A stretch of 64,000 nt of DNA from Rikenellaceae bacterium (GTDB lineage: Bacteria > Bacteroidota > Bacteroidia > Bacteroidales > Rikenellaceae). The stretch's first letter is position 1, and each line of letters begins with the position of its first letter. The stretch lies in NCBI GenBank assembly GCA_015059715.1, contig SUZV01000008.1, positions 1 to 64,000 on the forward strand, in the 5' to 3' direction. Position numbers and translations under genes: made by a program. Of this stretch, positions 35,297-44,795 are shown one piece after another. Below the pieces are notes generated by a model. The model saw only the letters and a list, made by a program, of their open reading frames with translations, was not told the DNA's origin and searched no databases.

Positions 35297-38076
35297 TGGA
35301 GGATAATAGAGATATGTCTACAAATATTGAGGAGCCTCAGGTCGAGCCTCAGGCGGTCGATAGTGCCGATATAGAGGCTATAGACGATGCTCCAAAGGGT
35401 AAGTATGGAGCGTTGGTCGCGGCAGATGACAGCATGCGCCGACTTACGGGTATGTACAAGAACTGGTTCTTGGACTACGCCTCGTATGTTATCCTTGAGC
35501 GTGCCGTACCCCATTTGGAGGATGGTCTTAAGCCTGTGCAGCGTCGTATACTCCACGCTATGAAGTGTGTCGAGGATGGCCGCTACAACAAGGTGGCAAA
35601 TGTCGTGGGTCAGGCTATGCAGTACCACCCTCATGGCGATGCCTCTATTAAGGATGCATTGGTGCAGCTCGGACAGAAGGGCCTGCTTATCGATATGCAG
35701 GGTAACTGGGGTAACATACTTACGGGTGACGAGGCTGCCGCAGCGCGTTACATCGAGGCGCGATTGTCGAAGTTTGCTCTCGACGTGGTATATAACAAGA
35801 AGACTACCGAATGGATGCTAGCCTACGATGGCCGTAAGGAGGAGCCTGTGACGCTGCCCGTAAAGTTCCCGCTGCTGTTGGCTCAGGGTGCCGATGGTAT
35901 CGCCGTAGGTCTTGCCTCGAAGATTCTGCCACACAACTTTGTAGAGCTTATAAACGCCTCGATAGCCTACCTTCGTGGCGAGGAGTTTATGCTTGTGCCC
36001 GACTTCCAGACTGGCGGTATTATGGATGCCAGCAACTATAACGATGGACTAAGGGGTGGCTCGGTGCGTGTGCGAGCTCGTATCTCGAAGATTGACAAGC
36101 GCACGTTGGCAATTACGGAGATACCATATACCACAACTTCAGAGTCTATCAAGGAGTCTATTATCAAGGCTAACGACAAGGGTAAGATAAAGATTAAGAA
36201 GGTCGATGATAACACCGCAGAGAGGGTAGAGATAGTCATTCAGGTTGCTGCCGATGAGTCGTCGGATAAGACTATCGATGCGTTGTATGCCTTTACCGAC
36301 TGCGAGGTGTCGATATCGCCTAATGCCTGCGTTATTATCGACAACAAGCCTGTGTTTATGGGTGTTAGCCAGATACTGCGCTACTCTACGGACCATACAA
36401 AGGGGTTGTTGCGCCGCGAGCTTGAGATTAAGCTTGACGAGCTTAACGAGGCGTGGCATGCAGCGTCGCTCGAGCGCATCTTTATCGAGAATAAGCTCTA
36501 CCAGCTTATCGAGGGTTGCCGCACACGTGAGGCGGCCTACGAGGCGGTAGATGGGGGTCTTGAGCCGTTTAAGTCGAAGCTACGCAGGGAGGTGACATTG
36601 GAGGATGTGCAGCGACTTACCGAGCTTAAGTTTATCCGCATATCGCGTTACGACTCGGACAAGGCCGATAACGAGATTAAGCAGATTGAGAGTGATATCA
36701 AGCAGACGAAGTATGACCTGGCCCACCTTGTGGAGTATACCATAGCCTACTTCGAGCGTATCAAGGCTAAGTATGGCGAGGGTAAGCAGCGACGTACCGA
36801 GATTCGCGAGTTCGACACTATCGAGGCGTGGAAGGTGGCCTCGGCGAATGCCAAGCTCTATGTCGACCGCGCAGAGGGCTTCTTCGGTATGGGCAAGAGT
36901 ATGAAGGATGCGGAGTTTGTCTGCGACTGCTCGAATCTCGACGATGTGATTATAATATTGAAGGATGGTCGCTATAAGATTACCAAGATATCCGAGAAGG
37001 CCTTCTTCGATAAGGGTATCTACTATATAGGTATATATAAGCGTAACGACGAGCGCACCATATATAATATGCTCTATCGCGATGGTCGTGGTGGGGCGAT
37101 AATGATGAAACGCTGTGCCATAAAGTCTATCACGCGAGATAAGGAGTACGACCTTACGAAGGGCACGCCAAAGAGCGAGCTACTCTACCTCTCGGTAAAT
37201 CCTAATGGCGAGGCCGAGGTGTTGAGGCTCTATCTGCGTCCCCGAGCACGACTCAAGAAGTGTATCATAGATGTAGACCTTGCCACGTTGGCCATCAAGG
37301 GTCGCCAGAGCGTGGGTAACCTCGTTACGCGCTACTCGATAAATAAGATAGTGGTCAAGGAGCGCGGTGCCTCGACACTCGGAGGTCAGAATATATGGTA
37401 CGACGAGGATGTGCGCAGGCTCAATGCCGATGGCCGAGGTAGGCTGCTTGGTGAGTTTAAGGGCGATGATAAGATTGTGGTGTGGACGATGAAGAATCAG
37501 TACTACATCACAGGCTATGACCTGCAGCAGCACTTCCCCGATGATACGATACGTGTGGAGCGTTATGTGGCCGATAGAGTCTATGCACTCTGTTACTACG
37601 ATGGCGAGCAGAAGTACTACTATATGAAGCGTTTCCAGCTCGAAGCGGGCGATAAGACGCAGTACTTCCTCGAGGAGGGGGCCGATATGCGCTTTGTGGC
37701 TATCAGCTACCGCCAGGGCTCGAAGCTTGAGGTTACGTTTGGAGGTCAGAATGCCCAGCGTCCACAGGAGATTATCGATGTGGATGAGTTTATCGGCCTT
37801 AAGAGCCATAGGGCAAAGGGTAAGCGTATCACCACATACGAGGTCGACACGCTGCGCTTTATCGAACCCGAGGAGGAAGAGGAGGATGAGTTGATAGCAG
37901 ACATAGATGCCGAGGAGGATGTTGATGTCGAGGGCCTTGAGGATGGCGATATAGCTCTCGATATGGAGGATATCTTGGGCGAGGAGATTAAGGCTGACCC
38001 CAATGTAGACTATAGTAGTCGTGGCGAGGGTGACGATGTCGGATTCTCGGCCTCGCAGTTGGACCTCTTTAACTAA
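35296..38076 (+). CDS. parC: DNA topoisomerase IV subunit A
   Basis: The DNA-cleaving subunit of topoisomerase IV. The 926-residue protein has the winged-helix/tower core (MLHAMK-like RRILHAMKCVEDG near 80; HPHGDASIKDALV) with the catalytic Tyr in AARYIEARL near residue 151, and a C-terminal beta-pinwheel region. The final 70 residues are very acidic (EEEEEDELIADIDAEEDVDV), ending in SASQLDLFN; such tails are seen in Bacteroidota ParC. It overlaps parE by one base. aroK follows 10 bases after its stop. Confidence 0.93.
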   Translation: MEDNRDMSTNIEEPQVEPQAVDSADIEAIDDAPKGKYGALVAADDSMRRLTGMYKNWFLDYASYVILERAVPHLEDGLKPVQRRILHAMKCVEDGRYNKVANVVGQAMQYHPHGDASIKDALVQLGQKGLLIDMQGNWGNILTGDEAAAARYIEARLSKFALDVVYNKKTTEWMLAYDGRKEEPVTLPVKFPLLLAQGADGIAVGLASKILPHNFVELINASIAYLRGEEFMLVPDFQTGGIMDASNYNDGLRGGSVRVRARISKIDKRTLAITEIPYTTTSESIKESIIKANDKGKIKIKKVDDNTAERVEIVIQVAADESSDKTIDALYAFTDCEVSISPNACVIIDNKPVFMGVSQILRYSTDHTKGLLRRELEIKLDELNEAWHAASLERIFIENKLYQLIEGCRTREAAYEAVDGGLEPFKSKLRREVTLEDVQRLTELKFIRISRYDSDKADNEIKQIESDIKQTKYDLAHLVEYTIAYFERIKAKYGEGKQRRTEIREFDTIEAWKVASANAKLYVDRAEGFFGMGKSMKDAEFVCDCSNLDDVIIILKDGRYKITKISEKAFFDKGIYYIGIYKRNDERTIYNMLYRDGRGGAIMMKRCAIKSITRDKEYDLTKGTPKSELLYLSVNPNGEAEVLRLYLRPRARLKKCIIDVDLATLAIKGRQSVGNLVTRYSINKIVVKERGASTLGGQNIWYDEDVRRLNADGRGRLLGEFKGDDKIVVWTMKNQYYITGYDLQQHFPDDTIRVERYVADRVYALCYYDGEQKYYYMKRFQLEAGDKTQYFLEEGADMRFVAISYRQGSKLEVTFGGQNAQRPQEIIDVDEFIGLKSHRAKGKRITTYEVDTLRFIEPEEEEEDELIADIDAEEDVDVEGLEDGDIALDMEDILGEEIKADPNVDYSSRGEGDDVGFSASQLDLFN

Positions 38077-38086
38077 TCGTGGTGCC

Positions 38087-38614
38087 ATGCTCATCTTCTT
38101 GATTGGTTATGCTGGCTCGGGAAAGAGCTCGTTGGGCAGACGTTTGGCGCGTCAGCTGGGCCTTAGGTTCGTAGATACCGATAAGCTCATCGAGGAGAGC
38201 GTGGGTGCTACGGTGGCCGACATCTTCTACTACGAGGGCGAGGAGTATTTTCGTAGGGCCGAGAGGGAGGTCGTCGAGAGGCTTATAGCCGAGGAGTTTA
38301 GCGGTGTGGTGGCTACGGGCGGAGGTCTTGCCACGTGGGGCGATAATATGTCGTTGATGAATGGTGCAGGGAGTACGGTCTACCTGCGTCGCACGCCCGA
38401 GCAGATATTGTCACGTCTGTCGAGCTTTGGCCGCGAGAAGCGACCTATGTTTCGCGGTAAGAGTGATTCGGAGCTTCTTGAGTTTATGCGTGTGCAGATG
38501 GCCGAGCGCGAGCCTCACTATATGAAGGCGAGGCTCGTTGTCGAGTGCAGCACGATAAGCGACGAGGAGGCTATGAGAGTGATTATTGATAGCATTAAGG
38601 CTTATAATAGTTGA
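38087..38614 (+). CDS. aroK: shikimate kinase
   Basis: Phosphorylates shikimate with ATP in the aromatic amino acid pathway. The 175-residue protein starts MLIFLIGYAGSGKSS with the P-loop (GYAGSGKS, 7-14), then the substrate residues in FVDTDKLIEE, the EEYFRRAEREV motif and GGGLATWGDN. ATG 38087 is chosen over 38021, which would overlap parC by 56 bases and add a non-family leader. The stop is one base before the murI start. Confidence 0.95.
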   Translation: MLIFLIGYAGSGKSSLGRRLARQLGLRFVDTDKLIEESVGATVADIFYYEGEEYFRRAEREVVERLIAEEFSGVVATGGGLATWGDNMSLMNGAGSTVYLRRTPEQILSRLSSFGREKRPMFRGKSDSELLEFMRVQMAEREPHYMKARLVVECSTISDEEAMRVIIDSIKAYNS

Positions 38615-38615
38615 T

Positions 38616-39401
38616 ATGGATAACAGGGCGATAGGTGTCTACGATTCGGGCTTTGGGGGCTTGTCTGTGTGGCGTGAGCTGCGCAGGTTGCTCCCCGATG
38701 AGTCGCTGACATACCTCGGCGATGGTAAGAACTGCCCCTATGGTGGTCGCCCCAAGGAGGATATCGCGCGCTTTGCTCAGGAGGCTGTCGAGCGTCTTGT
38801 AGCTGAGGGTGTAAAGCTCGTTGTTGTGGGGTGTAATACCGCCACTACGGCAGCCGTAGAGCTGCTGCGCGAGCGTTGGAGCCAGATGCCCATCGTGGGC
38901 CTTGAGCCTGCGGTTAAGCCTGCCTGTTTAGAGTCCAAAACACGCCGTATCGCGGTATTGGCTACGGAGCATAGCCTGCGCAGCGATATGTTTCTTGCTA
39001 CGGCCTCGCGCTACGCCTCGGATGTCGAGGTGCTTAAGGTTGTAGGCGACGGCTTTGTCGAGCTTGTCGAGCGCGGCGCGGAGCGTAGTGCCGAGGCTAT
39101 GGAGGCTGTGCGCAGGGTTGTAGGGCCACTGCTTGAGCAGCGTATCGATAAGATTGTCTTGGGGTGTACGCACTACCCCTTTCTGCGTCCGCTCATTGAG
39201 GAGGTTGTAGCAGGTCAGGGGATAGATGTCATCGACTCGGGCGAGGCGGTGGCGCGGCGTGTAAAGTGGCTCTTGGAGCGTTACGACATAGTCGCGGAGG
39301 TGGGCCATAGGGCCGATTATCGCTTTCTAAGCTTTGCCGATGAGCACTATCGCCAAAGGCTTATGTGTCGCGCTTTGTCGATGATTGAGTGTGACAAATA
39401 G
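38616..39401 (+). CDS. murI: glutamate racemase
   Basis: Makes D-glutamate for peptidoglycan. The 261-residue protein has both catalytic cysteines in their motifs (VVVGCNTATTAAVE near residue 71 and VLGCTHYPFL near 183), the start motif AIGVYDSGFGGLSVW, and the GDGKNCPYGGRP loop. ATG 38616 is chosen over 38586, which overlaps aroK. Tight spacing places it in the parE-parC-aroK-murI operon; ftsK follows 47 bases downstream. Confidence 0.95.
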   Translation: MDNRAIGVYDSGFGGLSVWRELRRLLPDESLTYLGDGKNCPYGGRPKEDIARFAQEAVERLVAEGVKLVVVGCNTATTAAVELLRERWSQMPIVGLEPAVKPACLESKTRRIAVLATEHSLRSDMFLATASRYASDVEVLKVVGDGFVELVERGAERSAEAMEAVRRVVGPLLEQRIDKIVLGCTHYPFLRPLIEEVVAGQGIDVIDSGEAVARRVKWLLERYDIVAEVGHRADYRFLSFADEHYRQRLMCRALSMIECDK

Positions 39402-39448
39402 GGTATATAAGAGAACAAGGATAACGAAAACAGTAATAGTATAAAACT

Positions 39449-42103
39449 ATGGCAAAAGATAGGAAACCAAGGACTAAGAGTGCAAAAGATGGCTCGACAG
39501 AGGGTGGTGAGGTTACCACGCTTGATAATATACGCCTTATCTCGGGCTTCGTGCTGATGCTCGTCGGAGCCTTCCTCTTCTTCTCTATCGTATCCTACCT
39601 CTTCTACTGGAAGGAGGATATGAGTGCGCTTATGGAGGTGGGCAAGCCTATGGCTAACCCCGAGTTTAGCAATATATGTGGAGAGTGGGGTGCCAATGTG
39701 GCCGATAGCCTTGTTGGAGGTGGCTTTGGCCTCTTCGCGGTGGTTATACCTATGGTTTTGTGTACGCTCGGCTGGCGATTGTTCCGCTACAAGCCTTTGC
39801 GCCTGCATAAGTTTCTGTTAATCTTCACCATAGTGCTACTTCTTGGCTCTCTAACCTTGGGTTTTATCTTCGGCACTAAGTGGGATATCTTTGGTTCGGG
39901 CCTTGGCGGTGAGTATGGCATAGCGATAGATAGCTTCTTTGGCGATGTTATGGGTACTATAGGTACGCTGCTCGTTATCATCGCAGGGTGGATACTTACG
40001 GGCTTACTTATAAATCGTAACTTCCTGCAGGTCGTAGATAGTGCTGGCGAGCAGGTGGCAGGAGGTATTACCAAGGCTACGCGCAGGGCAATAGATATCC
40101 TTCACCGCCACAACGACGAGGAGGATGACGAGAAGGCGCAGGACGAGGAGTCTAAGGAGGAGGCACAGGAGGGTGACGACACTACGCAGGAGCCTGTAAT
40201 ACGAGATAACGAGGATGTCGAGGAGGAGAGCGAGAACGAGAGTAGAGATGATGAGCCTACCCTTGTTCCCGAGCCACAGGGTGTGCCTGTGCCAAACGCG
40301 GAGGAGGACTCTCGCTTTATCGTGGTGGCTAACGACGAGGATGATTGCGATAATCCTGCGACGGAGGAGACGGATGCTACGGATGAGAGACCGTTTGATC
40401 CTGAGGAGGTGTTGGTGATACTTAACCCCGAGGATGAGGATAAGGATAGAGATGAAGAGGAGGAGAGAGAGGATGCCTCGGATGAGGATGTTGAGGCAGG
40501 TCCCGATGGCGAAATTGTGGTCGTTGTCAAGCAACATAAGCCCAAGATGATTCCTGAGGGTCAGATACCGACGACCTCTTATGACCCACGTCTTGACTTG
40601 GCACACTACGATGCCCCTACGCCCCAGCTTCTTGTCGACTACAAGGGTGCCAATCCTATCGACGAGGAGGAGATTTTCAGAAATAAGGAGCGCATACGCG
40701 AGACGCTGCTCCACTTCCACGTGCCTATTATCAGTATGACGGCTACGGTGGGCCCTACGGTTACGCTCTACGAGATTGTTCAGGAGCCAGGCGTTAAGAT
40801 TTCGCGTATTCAGGGCCTTGAGGATGACCTTGCACAGAATCTTAAGGCTCAGAGCGTGCGTATCATCGCGCCGATACCTGGTAAGGGCACTGTAGGTATC
40901 GAGGTGCCTAACCAGATTAAGCAGACTGTATCTATGCGCTCGGCACTCTGCTCGGAGGAGTTTCAGACCTCGAAGGCGGAGCTCCCTGTGGTCATAGGTC
41001 GAACCATCCAGAACGATAACTTCACGTTTGACCTTGCCAAGCTTCCCCACCTGCTTGTCGCAGGTGCTACGGGTCAGGGTAAGTCGGTAGGCTTGAACGC
41101 AATTATCGCCTCGCTGCTCTATCGTAAGCACCCCTCGGAGCTTAAGTTTGTGCTCATAGACCCAAAGATGGTCGAGTTCTCGTTGTATAACAAGCTTGAG
41201 CGTCACTTCTTGGCAAAGATGGAGTCCGAGGATGAGGCTATCGTTACCGACCCTAAGAAGGCGGTATATACGCTTAACGCGCTTTGTACGGAGATGTCGA
41301 ACCGTCTGGAGTTGTGTAAGTTGGCCCACGCGAAGAATATCGTTGAGTATAACGATAAGTTTAAGCAGCGCACTCTTAATCCAGAGAAGGGACATCGCTA
41401 CTTGCCATATATCGTCGTTATCATCGATGAGTTTGCCGACCTTATTATGACGGCCAAGGAGGTAGAGTTCCCTGTTATGCGTCTTGCGCAGAAGGCACGT
41501 GCTGTGGGTATCCACCTTATCGTTGCTACGCAGCGTCCCGATGTTAAGGTTATCACAGGAGGTATCAAGGCCAACTTCCCTGCGCGTATCGCCTTCCGCG
41601 TTATGCAGATGACCGACTCGCGCACCATCCTCGACCTGCCAGGTGCCAATCAGCTTATAGGTCGTGGCGATATGTTGTTCCGCAGTGGTGGCGAGCCAGT
41701 GCGTATACAGTGTGCCTTTATCGATACCCCCGAGGTGGAGCGTGTCGTAGAGCATATCGGCCGACAGCAGGGCTATGAGTCAGCCTACAATCTTCCGGAC
41801 TACACTCCCGAGTCGGGAGGCGATGGCGGTAGCGTAGGCTTCGGCAGCGAGGAGAGTGGTCAGATTCAGAAGTTTGACCCCAAGTTTGCCGAGATAGCTC
41901 GCGAGGCCGTCTCGTCGGGTATGATATCTACGTCGATGATTCAGCGCAGGTATGAGGTGGGCTTTAACCGTGCGGGGCGCATTATGTTACAGCTTGAGAA
42001 GGCTGGCATCGTAGGTCCGCAGATAGGTGCTAAGCCCCGAGAGATACGCTTCTACGACCTGCCCTCGTTGGAGGCCAAGTTACAGGAGTTGGGTATATTT
42101 TAA
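39449..42103 (+). CDS. ftsK: DNA translocase FtsK
   Basis: A septum-anchored ATPase that pumps chromosomal DNA at division. The 884-residue protein has four membrane helices in the first 190 residues, then a very acidic linker (about 215-360, runs of Glu and Asp), then the RecA-like motor with Walker A GATGQGKSVGLN near 541 and Walker B VVIIDEFADLIM near 655, and a C-terminal winged-helix gamma domain (SGMISTSMIQRRYEVGFNRAGRI). The linker is short compared with that of E. coli. LolA-like protein follows 18 bases on, the usual Bacteroidota order. Confidence 0.95.
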   Translation: MAKDRKPRTKSAKDGSTEGGEVTTLDNIRLISGFVLMLVGAFLFFSIVSYLFYWKEDMSALMEVGKPMANPEFSNICGEWGANVADSLVGGGFGLFAVVIPMVLCTLGWRLFRYKPLRLHKFLLIFTIVLLLGSLTLGFIFGTKWDIFGSGLGGEYGIAIDSFFGDVMGTIGTLLVIIAGWILTGLLINRNFLQVVDSAGEQVAGGITKATRRAIDILHRHNDEEDDEKAQDEESKEEAQEGDDTTQEPVIRDNEDVEEESENESRDDEPTLVPEPQGVPVPNAEEDSRFIVVANDEDDCDNPATEETDATDERPFDPEEVLVILNPEDEDKDRDEEEEREDASDEDVEAGPDGEIVVVVKQHKPKMIPEGQIPTTSYDPRLDLAHYDAPTPQLLVDYKGANPIDEEEIFRNKERIRETLLHFHVPIISMTATVGPTVTLYEIVQEPGVKISRIQGLEDDLAQNLKAQSVRIIAPIPGKGTVGIEVPNQIKQTVSMRSALCSEEFQTSKAELPVVIGRTIQNDNFTFDLAKLPHLLVAGATGQGKSVGLNAIIASLLYRKHPSELKFVLIDPKMVEFSLYNKLERHFLAKMESEDEAIVTDPKKAVYTLNALCTEMSNRLELCKLAHAKNIVEYNDKFKQRTLNPEKGHRYLPYIVVIIDEFADLIMTAKEVEFPVMRLAQKARAVGIHLIVATQRPDVKVITGGIKANFPARIAFRVMQMTDSRTILDLPGANQLIGRGDMLFRSGGEPVRIQCAFIDTPEVERVVEHIGRQQGYESAYNLPDYTPESGGDGGSVGFGSEESGQIQKFDPKFAEIAREAVSSGMISTSMIQRRYEVGFNRAGRIMLQLEKAGIVGPQIGAKPREIRFYDLPSLEAKLQELGIF

Positions 42104-42121
42104 AATGTAAAGGATTGCTCT

Positions 42122-42724
42122 ATGAGAAGAGTTGTGGTACTATTTGTTGCTCTGATGTGTGGCGTATCTGCTATGGCCGAGGGTGATGCTCGGTGGTGGA
42201 TTACGAGGCTCGAGGCTACGCTTGGCGAGCGTTATGCTATGCATATCGCTGTCGCTATGGGCTCGGAGGAGCCGTTGCAGGGGCTCTTTATGGTCGATGG
42301 CGATGACTACTATATACGCCTTGGTGTTATGGAGGTATATGGCGATGGCGAGCTGCGCTACGAGATAAATAACGAGCGTAAAGAGGTGACAATCGATAGG
42401 GTGGACCTTGAGAGTGTCGACCTTCTGACAAACCCTACGCGAGCCTTTAGCTTCGTAGATGAAGAGTTTGCAACCGAGCTTATCTCCTCCGATAGTGAGG
42501 GTGCTACGTTGCGCCTTACGCCACGCGATGAGTCGCTCGGCATAGATAGCATAGAGCTGCGCCTTAGCCGCAACCAGGATAGTGTTCTGCCAAGTGTCGT
42601 GGCATACAACTATGGTGGCGATGGTGTCTCTATCGCGCTCGATGCGCAACCTTGGAGCGTTGAGGCTCTTCCGCAGTGGGATAAGCAGGCCTATAGGGCA
42701 TACGATATAGTGTCGTTCTTGTAA
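42122..42724 (+). CDS. lolA: LolA-like outer-membrane lipoprotein carrier
   Basis: A 200-residue exported protein (signal about 1-19, SAMAEG) with the LolA/LolB-type fold inferred from length, context and the pattern of short beta strands (GLFMVDGDDYYIRLGVMEVYGDGELRYEINNERKEVTI). LolA proteins ferry lipoproteins from the inner to the outer membrane. The gene sits directly behind ftsK, the position of the lolA-like gene in many Bacteroidota. Sequence identity to E. coli LolA is not obvious by eye. Confidence 0.75.
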   Translation: MRRVVVLFVALMCGVSAMAEGDARWWITRLEATLGERYAMHIAVAMGSEEPLQGLFMVDGDDYYIRLGVMEVYGDGELRYEINNERKEVTIDRVDLESVDLLTNPTRAFSFVDEEFATELISSDSEGATLRLTPRDESLGIDSIELRLSRNQDSVLPSVVAYNYGGDGVSIALDAQPWSVEALPQWDKQAYRAYDIVSFL

Positions 42725-42756
42725 ATCGATTATTAATTTAAAATTATAGTATAAAT

Positions 42757-43506
42757 ATGAAAAGAGTTTTCTTTATTGCCATATTGTCTGTGGCGTTGTG
42801 TGGTTGTGGCAAGTCTACGACCTTGGTTGATGATGGTAAGCCCCAGGGCGGCGACCTATATGTCGAGAGCTTTGATACAGCCATTGAAGGCGATAATCAG
42901 TATCTCTACGGTTATGTTGGCGAGCACCTACAGTTTGAGCACTTTTACCAAATTGTAGATGAGGAGTATAGCTACTGGGGAGGCTTTGCGCAGTCTAAGC
43001 TCTTTGATACAGACTTAGCAAATGGTCTTTTCGAGAACCAGTATGCTGCATATAATAGCTCGGCGGCCTCGGGCGATGGCTTCCTACTATACTACTACGA
43101 TAGCTACAACGAGCCCTGCGACATTCTCTTCCGCCGTGCCGAGGTATATCGCCTTCAGAGCGTAAAGCTAAACCTTTCGACATATACCTACGCCTCGATT
43201 GTCGATGAGAGCATCAACGACTTTGCGCGTGTATTTGGCGATGGTGACTACTTTAAGGTGGTCTTTACGCCTATAGATAGAGATATGCAGCCTGTCGATT
43301 CACAGCGCGTGGAGTGCTACGTTGTCGACTACCGCGATGGTAGACGCTTTGTTGCCGATAGCTGGAACGAGTTCGAGCTCGACGCAATCGAGGGTAGCTA
43401 CTATGGTGTGCGCGTAGTTATTGAGACTACGGACGTGGGTGACTATGGTGCTAACACACCATTGTATATATGTATGGATGACCTAAAATATAGCCTTGTT
43501 ATGTAG
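42757..43506 (+). CDS. DUF4465 lipoprotein
   Basis: A 249-residue lipoprotein (signal ending ALCGC, then GKSTTLVDDGKPQGG). The rest matches the DUF4465 pattern: a WGGFAQSKLF motif, an NQYAAYNSSAASGDGF segment, then a DYFKVVFTPIDRDMQPV strand, a DYRDGRRFVADSWNEFEL stretch and a terminal YGANTPLYICMDDL. DUF4465 proteins are exported and probably bind a ligand; the role is not known. It stands between lolA and a strong terminator at 43562. Confidence 0.82.
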   Translation: MKRVFFIAILSVALCGCGKSTTLVDDGKPQGGDLYVESFDTAIEGDNQYLYGYVGEHLQFEHFYQIVDEEYSYWGGFAQSKLFDTDLANGLFENQYAAYNSSAASGDGFLLYYYDSYNEPCDILFRRAEVYRLQSVKLNLSTYTYASIVDESINDFARVFGDGDYFKVVFTPIDRDMQPVDSQRVECYVVDYRDGRRFVADSWNEFELDAIEGSYYGVRVVIETTDVGDYGANTPLYICMDDLKYSLVM

Positions 43507-43561
43507 CAGGTAATGGCGTTGGAGGGTATCTTCATACTCTTTTACTCAACCACTTAAACAA

Positions 43562-43596
43562 GCGAGGGTGACTATATAGATTGTAGTCACCCTCGC
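43562..43596 (+). terminator. strong terminator
   Basis: A 13-bp perfect stem (GCGAGGGTGACTA, 43562-43574, complement 43584-43596), then CTTTTAT. The best hairpin in this part of the window. Confidence 0.9.
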
Positions 43597-43692
43597 GCTT
43601 TTATGTGAGTTTATACGATGAAAATATAGGGTTTTATTGAAAAGTTTTGGTAAGATAAAAATTACCGCTTATTACCGCTTATTGCTGCAATA

Positions 43693-43724
43693 TTTGGTGA
43701 TTTGACAATTTTTTTATACCTTTG
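43693..43724 (+). promoter_or_regulatory. Bacteroidota promoter before the low-complexity gene
   Basis: TTTG (43693-43696), 20 bases, TACCTTTG (43717-43724), 35 bases before the start codon. A short ATTACCGCTT tandem repeat lies upstream (43661-43683). Confidence 0.7.
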
Positions 43725-43758
43725 GTACGTTCTATATATATAGATATACAGCGTAACA

Positions 43759-44793
43759 ATGGAACTAAAAAAAATAGATCAGCGACTTGCTCGCCTAAGC
43801 CTGATTGTCGAGAGCTGGCGCGAGAAAGATTGTGTCTCTCACATCGAGCGCGATATGGCTCTTGAGGAGCTACGACGTATATATGATGCTATCCTCGACT
43901 ATAGCGTTAGTAGGGGTGCTACGCATCCTACCGTAATTGACCGCCCCGAGCCAAAACCCGAGAACAGCACCCCTGATAGAGAGCCTGTCGTGGAGCAGCA
44001 CGCCGAGTCGGAGCATACCGAGAGTAGTAGCGTAGTTGTCGACTTTGACGATGCTTTGGATATAGATGCCCTGCTCGGCATTGGCACAGCAGCTACCGTA
44101 GAGCCGCAGCCTGCCGAGGTTGAGGTGTCGCCCATAGCTGAGCCCATAGCAGAGCCCATAGTTGAACAGGTCGAGAAGGCGCACGATGAGGTTGTAGTAA
44201 CACCAGAGCCAAATGACGAGCCAAAGTCTACATCGCTCTTCGACCTTGACGATATCCCTGTAAGGGCAAAGTCGGGCCGCAGGATGGTCAAACTATACAA
44301 CGATGACTATAGTGGGCAGACCTCGGTACATCGTGAAGAGATAGTTGCCCCAAAGCCAGAACCAAAGCCCGAGCCTAAGCCTATACAGATACCTAAGACG
44401 GAGCCTAAGCCGCAGTACACCCCTTTGGAGGCTGTCGTAGCACCACAGAGCGTAGCCGAGGCGGTGGCCGAGAGCGATATGGTGCGCATAGGTGATATCT
44501 TAGGGGGTAACATAACGACCGTGGGTGACAAGATGGCCTCGGATGATGCCCCCACCACGCCATTTAACAAGATAGCATCGCTACGCGAGGCGATAGGTAT
44601 AAACGATAAGTTCCAGATGATACGCGACCTCTTCTCGGGGGATGCTTCGCGCTACGAGGCTACGATAGATACGCTCGATGAGTTTGACGACCTCGACGAG
44701 TGTATGATATACATCGTCGAGAACTTCCGCTGGAATCCCGATACCGAAGGGGCAAAATTATTGGTGTCACTCATAGAGCGTAAACTGGCATAA
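43759..44793 (+). CDS. hypothetical protein with low-complexity linker
   Basis: A 344-residue cytoplasmic-type protein, no signal peptide. An N-terminal helical part (about 1-50) is followed by a long Pro/Glu-rich linker (about 55-245) with repeats of EPIAEPIVEQ and KPEPKPEPKP type. A compact C-terminal domain (about 270-344) contains REAIGINDKFQMIRDLFSGD and ENFRWNPDTEGAKLLVSLIE. The C-terminal domain looks folded and conserved, but I cannot name it. It lies 3 bases before rsmI and has its own promoter, so it is the first gene of that operon. Confidence 0.7.
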   Translation: MELKKIDQRLARLSLIVESWREKDCVSHIERDMALEELRRIYDAILDYSVSRGATHPTVIDRPEPKPENSTPDREPVVEQHAESEHTESSSVVVDFDDALDIDALLGIGTAATVEPQPAEVEVSPIAEPIAEPIVEQVEKAHDEVVVTPEPNDEPKSTSLFDLDDIPVRAKSGRRMVKLYNDDYSGQTSVHREEIVAPKPEPKPEPKPIQIPKTEPKPQYTPLEAVVAPQSVAEAVAESDMVRIGDILGGNITTVGDKMASDDAPTTPFNKIASLREAIGINDKFQMIRDLFSGDASRYEATIDTLDEFDDLDECMIYIVENFRWNPDTEGAKLLVSLIERKLA

Positions 44794-44795
44794 CT

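Noticed and set aside
40004..41755. 583-codon open frame opposite ftsK
   Set aside because: It lies wholly within ftsK on the other strand, has a leucine/arginine-rich composition typical of shadow frames in GAG/CTC-rich genes, no signal, no domain and no promoter.
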